Counted from the first letter of the stretch, positions 1-10,453 are shown. The stretch: DNA of 64,000 bases from Burkholderia cepacia (GCF_001718835.1 NZ_CP013444.1:2666001-2730000), one strand, 5' to 3'. Made by a program: numbers and translations. Notes: generated from the letters alone by a model not told the origin.

Positions 1-45
1 GATGCGGCGGCGTTGCACATTCTCTGTCATTGACGCGCATCCGGC

Positions 46-1749
46 TCACGACAGCGGAACGAATTCGCGGACCGTGCCGCCCTCGAGGCGATAGGCCCGG
101 TCGGCGACCTTCAACAGCGAGTGATGGTGCGTAATGACGACCAGCGTCGGCACGTGTTGCCGGAGGCGGGCGAAAATCCGCGCTTCGCGGGCGCCGTCGA
201 GCGACGACGTCGGCTCGTCGAGAATCACGACGGACGGGCGCCTTGCGAGCGCGCGCCCCAATGCGATGCGCTGGCGCTCGCCCCCCGACAGCGCCCTGCC
301 CTGGATGCCGAGCGGCCGGTCCAGCGCGTCACCGTCGCTGCCATTGCCGAGCTCGTGCAGCTCCAGCATGTCGACCAGCTCGCGCAGCGCCGAATCGGGC
401 GGCGCGTCGTCGCAGCCGTAGGCGAGGTTGTCACGCAACGTTCCGGTCAGGATCAGCGGCGATTGCGGCGCAACGGCCACTTCGCTCGCGATGTCGCCGA
501 CCGCCACGTCGCACACGTTTGCACCGTATAACGTCACCGTGCCGTGCGCCGGCTTCGCGAGACCCAGCATCAGGTTCGCCAGGCTGGATTTTCCGCCGCC
601 GGACGGTCCCATCAGGACGACCAGTTCGCCCCGATCGATTTTCATGTTCACGTCGCGCAGCATCGTCCGCCCGCGCCACGCAACGTCGACGTGTTCGAGA
701 CGATACACTTCGGATCTCGAACGATCGAACGATGCCCGCGTATCCGTTCGCTCGGCCGGAAGATCCAGCAGGCCGAAGCCGTCGCGCAATGCGATGTGGT
801 TGCGGCGCAGGTCGGACAGCGAAGCGGCGAGACTCGAAAACGGCATCGTCAGCGCGACGATATAGCCGACGATCATCACGAAGTCGCCAACCTGAAACGT
901 CGAGCGCGTCACTTCGACCGCCGTGACCACGGTGAACACCGTCAGCAGCAGCCCGGTGCACACCGTTTGCACGGCGAGCAGCAACGACAGGCGGGCGTTG
1001 CCGCGGGTCAGCTTGGCCGTGTAGACGCCGAGAATCCGGTGCAGCGCCGCATCCTCGCGCACGTATGCGTTATTGAGCTTGATGTCGAGCATGAAACCCA
1101 GCTTCTCGACGAGATGGCTCGACAGCATGTCGGCCGCGCTGAAGACCTCGGCGTGCGCGCCCTTGCTCTTGTTCGCGATGCCCCATGTCACCACGAACAG
1201 GGCGAACATCGCGCCGACGAATGCGAGCGCGAATGCTCCGTTCGCCACTTGCCACAGCACGGCACCCGAAAGCACCAGCTGGAACAACGTCGGCGCAATG
1301 ATCCAGAACAGTGTCAACGAAATTGCGCTGAACGCGTCCCTGCTGCGCGCGACGATCGATACCAGCGTGCCGGGGTCGATTTCCGTCAGCCGGGCATAGT
1401 CGACCCGGATCAACCGCGCGTAGATCGCGTGATGAAACGCCGCGTCGCATCGCGCGAGAACCGCCGCCGAAATCATGTGCTTCAGCCACTCGCACGCGTG
1501 GGCGATTGTCCACGTCACGCCGTACGCGCCCGTCAGCACGACCGCCGACGCGGCATAGCCGTGCACCGCGCCGAGCGACAGCGCATTGGTCGCCTGTCGC
1601 AACAGATACGGCACGAGTGTGTACAACGTCGCAACGAGCGCCATGAACAACGTAGCGAGGATGAAATGCACCGGCAGCCGGGGATAGCGGCTGACCGTGA
1701 TCCGGTAGGCCGTGACGTAGTCATCGAGCAGTTCCGTTACGAAGGGCAT
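46..1749 (-). CDS. Lasso-peptide-type ABC exporter (membrane and ATPase domains fused)
   Basis: A 567-residue half-transporter with an N-terminal membrane domain (hydrophobic segments near 28-50, 62-82, 140-190 and 255-305) and a C-terminal ATPase domain. Walker A GPSGGGKSS lies at 381-389, the Q-loop Gln at 429, the signature LSGGE at 487-491, Walker B VVILDEP at 507-513 and the switch His at 541, so the ATPase looks intact. I chose the ATG at 1749 because the open frame upstream is cyclase sequence in a shifted frame; the ancestral cyclase stop (1737-1739) overlaps this start. An exporter directly behind an asparagine-synthetase-like cyclase is the McjD/CapD arrangement of lasso peptide clusters, where it exports the peptide and gives self-immunity. 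No precursor or protease gene is visible, so it may be an orphan. A generic multidrug or lipid exporter is the alternative. Confidence 0.8.
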   Translation of the reverse strand: MPFVTELLDDYVTAYRITVSRYPRLPVHFILATLFMALVATLYTLVPYLLRQATNALSLGAVHGYAASAVVLTGAYGVTWTIAHACEWLKHMISAAVLARCDAAFHHAIYARLIRVDYARLTEIDPGTLVSIVARSRDAFSAISLTLFWIIAPTLFQLVLSGAVLWQVANGAFALAFVGAMFALFVVTWGIANKSKGAHAEVFSAADMLSSHLVEKLGFMLDIKLNNAYVREDAALHRILGVYTAKLTRGNARLSLLLAVQTVCTGLLLTVFTVVTAVEVTRSTFQVGDFVMIVGYIVALTMPFSSLAASLSDLRRNHIALRDGFGLLDLPAERTDTRASFDRSRSEVYRLEHVDVAWRGRTMLRDVNMKIDRGELVVLMGPSGGGKSSLANLMLGLAKPAHGTVTLYGANVCDVAVGDIASEVAVAPQSPLILTGTLRDNLAYGCDDAPPDSALRELVDMLELHELGNGSDGDALDRPLGIQGRALSGGERQRIALGRALARRPSVVILDEPTSSLDGAREARIFARLRQHVPTLVVITHHHSLLKVADRAYRLEGGTVREFVPLS

Positions 1750-2608
1750 TGCATTCCTCTTGAAACGTCCACCGCCAGCTGCGCGTTCCCCGGTCCGGCC
1801 TGCGCATCGGATACAGGGCGATCGCGCGTCGCATGAGTCGGATCTTTCAGCGTTCGAACGAACATTTCGGCCGCGTAAATGCGGGTGATCTCTACCAGGC
1901 CGTCCGGAAAGCCCAGCTCGGAACATCTCGTCGATTCGGGCGGTCAGTGCGTGTTTCACAATGGGTTGGGTCAGAAACGGCATCACGGGACGCGCATTTG
2001 CAGTCTGCACGAGCGCGTCGTCGATGATCACGCTTGTCGCCGCGATCTGGTACCGCCGCGCCGGCTTGAGCCTCAACAATAGCCTGCGCATGATATCTCC
2101 GTTCAGGTCTGTCATGGGTCGCGGCGCTCCGGGCGGCACGACAGCCCCCAACGCCGGTTGGACCGCAGGCGCTCCCAGATGGCGGGACACCTCGGCCCGG
2201 GCCTGCGCACGCACGGCCCACACAGGCACCCGGTAATGGATCGCGAGATCGCGCGCCGCGCTCCAGACACGCCCGAACCGCAGACTCGACGCCGCATCGA
2301 CGAGCACGCCAAACGGCGGCTGCGCCAGATAGAGCGCATCGCCGCCATGCCCGTTCAGCATGAGTCTGCCGTCACCGGGAAAGCCCGATTCGGCAAGACC
2401 ATTCGCATGCGCGAGAAAGCACAGCTTCGTCGCCGGGATCGCCACCGCCGGCGCACGCTCGACCGGCGTGAACGCGCAGGCGCGCAAGCAGTGGATAGGT
2501 TCGATGCTCGATCTGACAGTGATCGGAAACGGCGCGTGCAATCGACACCTCGTTCGATGACGCGCGCAATGGAGCGCCGTGCCGACGCGCCGCCAGCAAG
2601 ATTGCTCA
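1737..2608 (-). pseudogene. Lasso peptide cyclase (asparagine-synthetase-like), truncated and frameshifted
   Basis: Remnant of the C-terminal synthetase half of a lasso cyclase. The best-preserved stretch holds GHGGDALYL, matching the conserved SGHGGD region of this family. Reading from the 5' side, homology-like sequence begins with ILLAARRHGAPLRA (about 2570-2608), just past where the catalytic SGGLDSS motif should be; that motif and the whole glutaminase-like half are missing. The frame changes near 2465-2490. One extra base near 1920 changes it again: removing it gives FELGFPDGLVEITRIYAAE and a stop at 1737-1739 overlapping the exporter start. Two frame breaks and the missing ATP-binding motif make it non-functional. 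It directly abuts the livF terminator, so the lost upstream part, probably with the precursor and protease genes, was removed by a deletion or rearrangement. Confidence 0.7.
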
Positions 2609-2626
2609 AGCAAACACCCCGGCCAG

Positions 2627-2653
2627 GCCGCCGGCCCGTTGCAGGCCGGCGGC
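2627..2653 (-). terminator. Hairpin after livF
   Basis: A perfect 10-base stem (GCCGCCGGCC at 2627-2636 pairs with 2644-2653) with a 7-base loop starts 9 bases beyond the livF stop. There is no strong T-run, so it may stabilise the 3' end rather than act as a full intrinsic terminator. Confidence 0.55.
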
Positions 2654-2661
2654 TTCCTTCG

Positions 2662-3362
<701 letters not shown>

Positions 3363-3363
<1 letters not shown>

Positions 3364-4136
3364 CACTCTTCCCCCAGATACGCCTTGATCACGCGCGGGT
3401 CGTTGCGGACCGCTTCCGGCGTGCCGATCACGATCGGCCGGCCGTGCTCCATCACGAGGATGCGGTCGGACACGCCCATCACGAGGCTCATGTCGTGTTC
3501 GATCAGCAGCACCGACACGCCGAACTCGCGGCGCAGCTTGTCGATCAGGTGCTGCAGTTCGACCTTCTCCTGCGGGTTGAGGCCGGCCGCCGGCTCGTCG
3601 AGCATCAGCAGGCGCGGCTCGGTGATCATGCAGCGCGCGATCTCCAGGCGCCGCTGGTGCCCGTACGACAGCGTGCCGGCCGGCCGGTTGGCGACCGACG
3701 TCAGCCCCATCCGGTCGAGCCACACCGCCGCGCGCTCGAGCGCTTCCTTCTCGGCGCGGCGATACGCGGGCGTCGAGAAGAGGCCCGGCAGCAACCCCGC
3801 CTTCACCTTGCGATGCTGCGCGACCAGCAGGTTCTCGACGACGGTCAGCGACTTGAACAGGCGAATGTTCTGGAACGTCCGCACGAGGCCCTTCAACGCG
3901 ATCTTGTGGCTCGGCAGCCCCGCGATCGCGTGGCCGTCGAGCACGACGTCGCCGCCGGTCGGCTTGTAGAAGCCGCCGACGCAGTTGAACACCGTGGTCT
4001 TGCCCGCGCCGTTCGGCCCGATGATCGCGAACACTTCGTCGCGGCGCACGTCGAAATCGATCCCGTCCACCGCGAGCAACCCGCCGAAGCGCATCTGCAG
4101 CCCGGCAACCTTCAACAGTTCTGCATGTGCGCTCAT
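3363..4136 (-). CDS. livG: Branched-chain amino acid ABC transporter, ATP-binding protein LivG
   Basis: A 257-residue ATPase. Walker A GPNGAGKTT is at 40-48, the LivG-type signature LSYGH at 156-160 and Walker B LLMLDEP at 176-182; the C-terminus ends IKAYLGEE. Longer than LivF because of the insert around 105-130 that marks LivG. The start ATG (4134-4136) overlaps the livM stop as ATGA and its stop overlaps the livF start the same way, a tightly coupled trio. The pair drives uptake of leucine, isoleucine, valine or a related amino acid through LivHM. Confidence 0.95.
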
Positions 4137-5404
4137 TGCGGCAGCTCCACGTGGGGACGGCTCGCGGGCAACAGGCCCTGCGGACGCCACATCATCATCA
4201 ACACCATCACCAGACCGAAGATCAGCATCCGGTACTCGGCGAAGCCGCGCGCGACTTCCGGCAGCACGGTCAGCAGGATCGCCGCGAGAATCACGCCGAG
4301 CTGCGAGCCCATCCCGCCGAGCACGACGATCGCGAGGATCAGCGCCGATTCGATGAAGGTGAACGATTCGGGATTCACGAGACCCTGGCGCGCCGCGAAG
4401 AACGCGCCGCCGATGCCCGCGAACGCCGCGCCGAGCGTGAACGCCGACAGCTTGATGCGCGTCGGGTTCAGGCCCAGCGAACGGCACGCGATCTCGTCGT
4501 CGCGCAGCGCTTCCCACGCACGGCCCATCGGCATGCGGATCAGGCGGCTCGTGACGAACAGCGTGAAGCCGACGAGCACGAGCGCGAGCAGGTACAGGAA
4601 GATCACCACGTGGTCGCCGCTGTATTCCAGCCCGATCAGTTCGTGGAACGTCTTCGCGCCTTCGACGCTCGCGCTGCGCGCCATCTCGTAGCCGAACACG
4701 GTCGGCTTCGGGATGCCCGAGATACCGTCCGGGCCGCCCGTGAGGCTCGTCAGGTTGTTCGCGAGCAGGCGGATGATTTCGCCGAAGCCGAGCGTGACGA
4801 TCGCGAGATAGTCGCCGCGCAGCCGCAGCACCGGGAAGCCGAGCAGGAAGCCGAACGTCGCGGCCGCGATCGCGGCGAGCGGCAGGCACTCCCAGAACGA
4901 CAGCCCGAAGTACTGGTTCAGCATCGCGTACGTATAGCCGCCGACCGCGTAGAACCCGACATAACCGAGATCCAGCAGCCCCGCGAAACCGACCACGATG
5001 TTCAGCCCGAGGCCGAGGATCACGTAGATCAGCGCGAGCGTTGCAACGTCCACCGCGCCGCGCGAGCCGAAGAACGGCCACACGAGCCCGACCGCGAGCA
5101 GCCCCCATACGACCGCGCGCTGCTGCCGCGCGCCCATCGCGGGCATCGCCGGCAGCTTCACCGCCGATTTCGCGCGCACGAGCCACGGCTTGAACAGCTG
5201 GAACAGGAACACGGCCGCGACCGCGATCCACACCGGCCGCCAGTGCGGCGTGAGCACCACCTGATAGCCGTCGAGCTTCAGTTGCAGCCCGAGCACCGGA
5301 ATCGTGAGGATCGCCGTCAGGAACGCGGCGGCCACGGCATTTTTCAGCGCCTGGCCGATCGAGGCGTCGGCGGCCGGGCGGCGAACGGAAATGACTGTAC
5401 TCAT
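4133..5404 (-). CDS. livM: Branched-chain amino acid ABC transporter, permease LivM
   Basis: A 423-residue inner-membrane permease. The first ~125 residues carry the LivM-specific N-terminal extension with several hydrophobic helices; the conserved LivM core begins near FGSRGAVDVATLALIYV and contains the GLNIVVGFAGLLDLGYVGFY segment. I prefer the ATG at 5402-5404, with an AGGGAG ribosome site 8 bases upstream, over a TTG five codons earlier that would overlap the livH stop. It forms the membrane channel with LivH and is coupled to livG by an ATGA overlap. Confidence 0.93.
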   Translation of the reverse strand: MSTVISVRRPAADASIGQALKNAVAAAFLTAILTIPVLGLQLKLDGYQVVLTPHWRPVWIAVAAVFLFQLFKPWLVRAKSAVKLPAMPAMGARQQRAVVWGLLAVGLVWPFFGSRGAVDVATLALIYVILGLGLNIVVGFAGLLDLGYVGFYAVGGYTYAMLNQYFGLSFWECLPLAAIAAATFGFLLGFPVLRLRGDYLAIVTLGFGEIIRLLANNLTSLTGGPDGISGIPKPTVFGYEMARSASVEGAKTFHELIGLEYSGDHVVIFLYLLALVLVGFTLFVTSRLIRMPMGRAWEALRDDEIACRSLGLNPTRIKLSAFTLGAAFAGIGGAFFAARQGLVNPESFTFIESALILAIVVLGGMGSQLGVILAAILLTVLPEVARGFAEYRMLIFGLVMVLMMMWRPQGLLPASRPHVELPQ

Positions 5405-5415
5405 CTGCGTCTCCC

Positions 5416-6342
<927 letters not shown>

Positions 6343-6456
6343 GTGCGGGAAGCTCCCGGTAGCGCCGCGCCGGGCGCCGCCGCCGGATCGCGGCGGGGCT
6401 GCGGGCAACGCACGGTGTCGTCACGAGCCGCCCGATGGCCGCTCGCGCGGCCAAAT

Positions 6457-6497
6457 ACGCACCCGCCCCGTCCGGGTTTCGGACAGGGCGGATGCGT
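6457..6497 (-). terminator. Intergenic hairpin between livK and livH
   Basis: A long imperfect inverted repeat (ACGCACCCGCCCCGTCCG with GGACAGGGCGGATGCGT, loop about 6 bases) lies just past the livK stop. It has no T-run. It probably stabilises the livK part of the transcript or partly attenuates read-through, raising the ratio of binding protein to permease. Confidence 0.5.
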
Positions 6498-6513
6498 GGG
6501 CGGGTACTCCGTA

Positions 6514-7632
6514 TTACTTGGCGGCGGTCTTCGTCGCGTCCTTGTGCCACGTGTACACGACGAACTTGAACGCCTTCAGGTCGCCCTGCGCGTCATACGC
6601 GACCTTGCCGATCGGCGTGTCGAACGTCGTCTTGTGCATGTACGCGGCGACCTTGGTCGGGTCGGTCGTCTTCGCGCCGGCGATCGCGTCGGCGATGATC
6701 TTCACCGCGGCGTACGACGGCATCTGGAACGGGCCGTTCGGATCGCGCTTCTTGTCCGCGAACGCCTTCACGAGCGCCGCGTTGGCCGGATCGGCCGAGA
6801 AGTCGGCCGGCAGCGTGACGAGCATGCCTTCCGAGGCCGGGCCGGCGATCGCCGTCACGTCCTTGTTGCCCACGCCTTCAGGCCCCATGAACGTGGCCTT
6901 CACGCCCTGCTCGCGCGCCTGGCGCAGCAGCAGGCCCATTTCCGGGTGGTAGCCGCCGAAGTAGACGAAATCGACGCCTTGCGACTTCAGCTTCGTGATG
7001 ATCGCCGAGTAGTCCGAATCGCCGGCGTTGATGCCTTCGAACAGCACGACCGGGATCTTCGCGGCTTCGAGGTCCTTCTTCACCGACGATGCGATGCCCT
7101 GGCCGTACGACTGCTTGTCGTGCAGCACCGCGACCTTCTTCGGCTTCACGTTGTTGATGATGAAGTGCGCGGCGGCCGGGCCCTGCTGGTCGTCACGGCC
7201 GATCGTGCGGAAGATGAAGTGACGCTTCTTGCCTTCCGTCAGCTGCGGTGCGGTAGCCGACGGCGTGACCATCACGATGCCTTCGTTCTCGTAGATGTCG
7301 GAGGCCGGAATCGTCGACCCCGAGCACACGTGGCCGATCACGTACTTGATCTTCTGGCTGACGATCTTGTTGGCGACGGCGACGGCCTGCTTCGGTTCGC
7401 ATGCGTCGTCCATCATCACCACTTCGAACTTGTTGCCGCCCGCGCCGCCTGCTGCGTTGACCTGCTCGATCGCGGTCAGCGCGCCGGCCTTCACCATGTC
7501 GCCGTATTGGGCGACCGAGCCGCTCATCGGACCAGCGATGGCGATCTTCACGGTTTCCGCTTGCGCGGTGGCGGCGCCGGCGGCGAACAGCACGGCGGCG
7601 ACGGAAATGGACGTAAGACGGGACAGCGTCAT
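6514..7632 (-). CDS. livK: Branched-chain amino acid ABC transporter, periplasmic binding protein
   Basis: A 372-residue type I periplasmic binding protein. The first 25 residues are a signal peptide (hydrophobic core ISVAAVLFAAGAATAQA, cleavage after AQA). The mature protein starts ETVKIAIAGPMSGSVAQYGD, the canonical Leu/Ile/Val-binding N-terminus with its ligand-contacting Ser/Gly loop. Two Cys (DDACEPKQA and GHVCSGST) probably form the family disulfide. It is the first gene of the liv operon, 171 bases upstream of livH, under a promoter at 7918-7948. Substrate within the branched-chain or aliphatic amino acids cannot be fixed from sequence. Confidence 0.93.
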   Translation of the reverse strand: MTLSRLTSISVAAVLFAAGAATAQAETVKIAIAGPMSGSVAQYGDMVKAGALTAIEQVNAAGGAGGNKFEVVMMDDACEPKQAVAVANKIVSQKIKYVIGHVCSGSTIPASDIYENEGIVMVTPSATAPQLTEGKKRHFIFRTIGRDDQQGPAAAHFIINNVKPKKVAVLHDKQSYGQGIASSVKKDLEAAKIPVVLFEGINAGDSDYSAIITKLKSQGVDFVYFGGYHPEMGLLLRQAREQGVKATFMGPEGVGNKDVTAIAGPASEGMLVTLPADFSADPANAALVKAFADKKRDPNGPFQMPSYAAVKIIADAIAGAKTTDPTKVAAYMHKTTFDTPIGKVAYDAQGDLKAFKFVVYTWHKDATKTAAK

Positions 7633-7917
7633 CTAGGAGCTCCTCGATGTTGTTTAGTCATACGGGCAAAGGCGGCATGACTTGCGCAATCGAACAGCAC
7701 CCGGGGCGAGGACATGGGACACGCCCGAGACACATAGAAGACGGAACTCCGGCGGAATGTTGCGTAGCGGGGCCCGGCTCTTGCAGTCCCCGAAGGGGAC
7801 GTCTGGTTCGGAAAGACATCGTGATGCGTCTTGCATTGCGCAAGCGTTTCGCCTGCCCCGCTTGCCAAACCGCTTGACCGGAGGGGTGGTCCGACAGCCG
7901 TTGGCAAGGCAGTCGAA

Positions 7918-7948
7918 ATTATATGGGCGTTTTTAAATCGTCTGTCAA
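7918..7948 (-). promoter_or_regulatory. Sigma70-type promoter for the liv operon
   Basis: On the minus strand a perfect TTGACA (7943-7948) and a perfect TATAAT (7918-7923) are separated by 19 bases, two more than ideal. Transcription would start near 7911 and give a leader of about 280 bases before livK. The leader carries a tight GTCCCC/GGGGAC hairpin at 7786-7800. Long leaders invite regulation, but I see no recognised riboswitch. Confidence 0.6.
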
Positions 7949-7956
7949 AAATGCCG

Positions 7957-8042
7957 GTCGACCGAGGGAAAACACGTAGGCGAAAACGGGGCGCGGTAGC
8001 GATGAGGGAGCAACCGTATTTAAAAGGGCACGCTTGCGTGGA
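7957..8042 (+). repeat. Diverged upstream repeat, copy 1 part A
   Basis: Shares ordered blocks with 10311-10398: ACCGAGGGAAAACAC against ACCAGCCAAGGAAAAGCAC, then GCGGTAGCGATG, then TTAAAA-GGCA and TTGCGTG in the same order and near-equal spacing. Pattern identity is by eye, roughly 65-70 percent over the aligned blocks. Confidence 0.6.
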
Positions 8043-8242
8043 GTGCAATCGGGTTGCGACAGCGAGCGGGATTTCGCCGTTCAGCGAGGCGGGGCAAGGC
8101 GTTCGGGAATCCGTGGCATTCGACCGCGCGGGGACGTGATTTAAAGGGAGATATCGGGCGGACAGGACAACCGAACGGCAGGCGTGTGACGCACCATTTC
8201 CGGGAATCGGGGCCGGACCGGCAGCCATACGATTTGCAGACC

Positions 8243-8290
8243 GAAGGCGTTGTTTAGAAAGATATTTGTTGTTTTATTGAAATGATTTGA
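8243..8290 (+). repeat. Diverged upstream repeat, copy 1 part B (AT-rich)
   Basis: The AAGGCGTTGTTTAGAAAG stretch followed by a T-rich run and TTGAAATGAT matches AAGGCGTTGATTAGAAAG, T-rich run and ATGAAATAAT at 10408-10453. In this copy about 200 unrelated bases separate parts A and B; in copy 2 they are nearly adjacent. It probably holds promoter or silencing elements of the following gene. Confidence 0.6.
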
Positions 8291-8498
8291 AACCGCAGCC
8301 CGGCCGACTCCCGACGCGCGCGGCGCAGCCTCGATCGGCACTCCGTATCCGTCCGCTAAAGAACCCCCGACGCCCACCGTTAACTACAAGACGCCATCTC
8401 GTGGCGTGGTCGATTCTTGCATCGGCGCGCCCCTGCTCGATCGGCGCATTCCGGGGTGCGAGCTCGCTCGCTGACAACAATAGAAACACGAGACCTTT

Positions 8499-9104
8499 AT
8501 GTTCAATACCAAACGCCTGATGACCGTTGCCGGCACGTTCTGCCTTGCGCTGTCGCTGTCCGCCTGCATGTCGATGCATTCCTACGTGGATTCGTCGCTC
8601 GGGGAGCCGCACTACTCCGACCTGAAGAAGCCGGCCAGCCCGCAACCCGTCCAGCTGCTGGTCGAATTCCAGACCAAGGGCGTTCCCAATGCACGCGCCA
8701 CCGAGGCCTTCAAGCCGCGCGTGTACGAGCAGGTGTCGCAATCTGGCCTGTTCAGCCAGGTGTCGTATGAGCCGGTCGCGTCCGGCCGCAAGCTGTCAAT
8801 CACGATCAACAACCTGCCACAGACCGAAAACGCGAGCGCCCAGGGGTTCGGCACCGGCCTCACGTTCGGCCTCGTCGGCACGATGGTCACCGACGGCTAC
8901 GTCTGCACGGCCACCTATGCCGCACCCGGGCACGACGCCGTGACCAAGGTCGTCAAGCATGCGATCTACACGACGATCGGCAATGCGTCCGGGCCCGAGG
9001 GGCTGAAATCGATGACCCTGCAGGATGCATCGAGCACGATGATCCGGCAGATCGTCGCGAAGAGCCTCGAGGAAATCGATCAATCGTCGGATCTCGCGCA
9101 GTGA
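8499..9104 (+). CDS. Lipoprotein of unknown function
   Basis: A 201-residue predicted lipoprotein. The signal peptide ends in a lipobox LSAC (Cys24), so the mature protein should be anchored to the outer membrane. I do not recognise a family. It has a mixed alpha/beta composition without repeats or further membrane segments, and glycine-rich GFGTGLTFGLVGTM near 110-125. The stop overlaps the next start as TGATG, so it is translationally coupled to a second lipoprotein of similar length. It lies downstream of the duplicated upstream region. Being lipidated is clear; function is not. Confidence 0.8.
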   Translation: MFNTKRLMTVAGTFCLALSLSACMSMHSYVDSSLGEPHYSDLKKPASPQPVQLLVEFQTKGVPNARATEAFKPRVYEQVSQSGLFSQVSYEPVASGRKLSITINNLPQTENASAQGFGTGLTFGLVGTMVTDGYVCTATYAAPGHDAVTKVVKHAIYTTIGNASGPEGLKSMTLQDASSTMIRQIVAKSLEEIDQSSDLAQ

Positions 9105-9703
9105 TGCCGGTCCGGATTGCATGCCGGAGCGTCGTCGGCGCGCTCGCCGCGCCGGCAGTTCTGGCCGTCACGCTGGCTTTGGGCGGCTGCGTCACGCAGC
9201 CGGTGCCGCATTATCAGGCGAGCGTCGCCAACCAGATGACGCTAGCCAGGCTGCCGCGGGACGCGCGCTTTCGCGTGACGACCGGCCCCGACCCGGCCGG
9301 CATACAGGCCCAGGTCCGGTCGATGCGTTACGCCGCGCCCGGCAACGGTTCCTGGTCGGACTATCTGAACGAGGCCATCCGTACCGAGCTGACGACGGCC
9401 GGACACTACGATGCGAACGCACTGGCCACGCTGGATGCGACGTTGACGGACGTCCGGGTATCCGACGGTCAGGCTGAACTGGGCGGACGGTTCGTCATCC
9501 GACGCGATCAATCGATCGTCTACGACAAGGCATTGCGCGCGAATGCGCAGTGGGATACGCACTTCATCGGCATGCTCGCCGCGGCGGACGGACTCAATCA
9601 GGCGTCTGCGATCTTCCAGAGCCTGCTGCGCCAGCTGTTCGATGACCCCGAGTTCGCCGCCGCAGGCCGGCGCGTGGCGAACGCCGAGGCCAAGATCCAA
9701 TAG
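9104..9703 (+). CDS. Lipoprotein of unknown function, coupled to the previous one
   Basis: A 199-residue predicted lipoprotein with signal peptide and lipobox LGGC (Cys near 29). I chose the ATG at 9104 that overlaps the upstream stop (TGATG) over the GTG one codon earlier. The mature part is Ala/Arg/Asp-rich, with a central part resembling a small beta-strand-rich periplasmic domain (TLDATLTDVRVSDGQAELGG). No family is recognised. Coupling to the lipoprotein at 8499 suggests the two act together at the cell envelope, possibly as a two-component outer membrane assembly. Confidence 0.78.
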   Translation: MPVRIACRSVVGALAAPAVLAVTLALGGCVTQPVPHYQASVANQMTLARLPRDARFRVTTGPDPAGIQAQVRSMRYAAPGNGSWSDYLNEAIRTELTTAGHYDANALATLDATLTDVRVSDGQAELGGRFVIRRDQSIVYDKALRANAQWDTHFIGMLAAADGLNQASAIFQSLLRQLFDDPEFAAAGRRVANAEAKIQ

Positions 9704-9719
9704 CAGGGCGGCACTTGGC

Positions 9720-10259
9720 ATGCAACTCGACACACAATTTGGCGTAGTCACGATCGTGAATGAGCCGACTTATACATTCCGATCGCAAGACAATATTCGC
9801 GCCTATCCTCTCGAATTACTTCTTGGGAACTACGGACCGTCTTCCGTTCATGGAGTCGAGCTGAATGGATGTCGCGTTGCGGTCGTCGGTGCGGATGGCG
9901 GATGCACGGCAGTACATGCGCGTTCGGCTGTCGCGATCGACGACAAGCTGTACCTGGCGGTAGGCAATCATGTCGCCTGCCTGTCGTTGAGTTCACCGCA
10001 CCCGCTGGTCTGGTCGACCTGCGTCGATATCGCGACCTGCTTCGGCATTTACTGGGAAAGCGACCGGGCGACCCTGATCTCGCACGGGGAACTCGAGATT
10101 GCGCGCCTGTCGCTGCAGGGTAATGTCATGTGGTCGGCATCCGGTGCAGACATCTTCACCGAACGCGTCCGCTTGCTGCCCGACTGTATCGAGGCCATCG
10201 ATTTCAATCACGATATTTATCGGTTTGACTACGCGACCGGAGCGTCGCTTATGCGCTGA
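9720..10259 (+). CDS. Conserved-looking protein of unknown function
   Basis: A 179-residue soluble protein without signal peptide, 16 bases downstream of the lipoprotein gene. It starts MQLDTQFGVVTIVNEPTYTF and contains several aromatic-ended beta-strand segments (KLYLAVGNHVACLSLSS, LVWSTCVDIATCFGIYW, VMWSASGADIFTERV) that recur about every 40 residues, which suggests a small beta-propeller-like or WD-like fold. That is inference from the pattern. Five cysteines and high Trp content are unusual for its neighbours. No family recognised. Confidence 0.65.
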   Translation: MQLDTQFGVVTIVNEPTYTFRSQDNIRAYPLELLLGNYGPSSVHGVELNGCRVAVVGADGGCTAVHARSAVAIDDKLYLAVGNHVACLSLSSPHPLVWSTCVDIATCFGIYWESDRATLISHGELEIARLSLQGNVMWSASGADIFTERVRLLPDCIEAIDFNHDIYRFDYATGASLMR

Positions 10260-10310
10260 CAGCGACGAACACGGTTGAAACTGCTTTCGCTGCATTGCGC
10301 GGAAAAATCA

Positions 10311-10453
10311 CCGACCAGCCAAGGAAAAGCACATAAGCGAAATCGGAGTGCGGTAGCGATGGCGGAGAAGAGGACTTAAAAAGGCAAGTTTGCGTGCAGG
10401 TCAACCCAAGGCGTTGATTAGAAAGCTCACTTTTATTTTTATGAAATAATGTG
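10311..10453 (+). repeat. Diverged upstream repeat, copy 2
   Basis: Second copy of the upstream region described at 7957-8042 and 8243-8290, here compact: part A (10311-10398) and part B (10408-10453) are nearly adjacent. It lies about 100 bases before the secreted protein at 10558. Position before a small exported-protein gene in both cases suggests the repeat is a promoter module or the relic of a duplication. Confidence 0.6.

Larger units (their letters stand above)
7949..8498. other. Non-coding stretch upstream of the first lipoprotein gene
   Basis: This stretch lies between the liv promoter and the lipoprotein gene at 8499. I find no convincing gene: a 199-codon open frame on the minus strand (7629-8228) has no start signal and unusual composition. 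It contains a segment (7957-8042) and an AT-rich box (8243-8290) that are both echoed upstream of another gene near 10311-10453. Confidence 0.6.

Noticed and set aside
1750..2613. N-terminal extension of the exporter into an 855-residue protein
   Set aside because: The extra part is cyclase sequence joined by a frameshift; the exporter's own start at 1749 fits the family.
7629..8228. Minus-strand open frame of 199 codons upstream of livK
   Set aside because: No ribosome site, unusual Pro/Ser/Arg composition, overlaps the liv promoter and the repeat; not protein-like.
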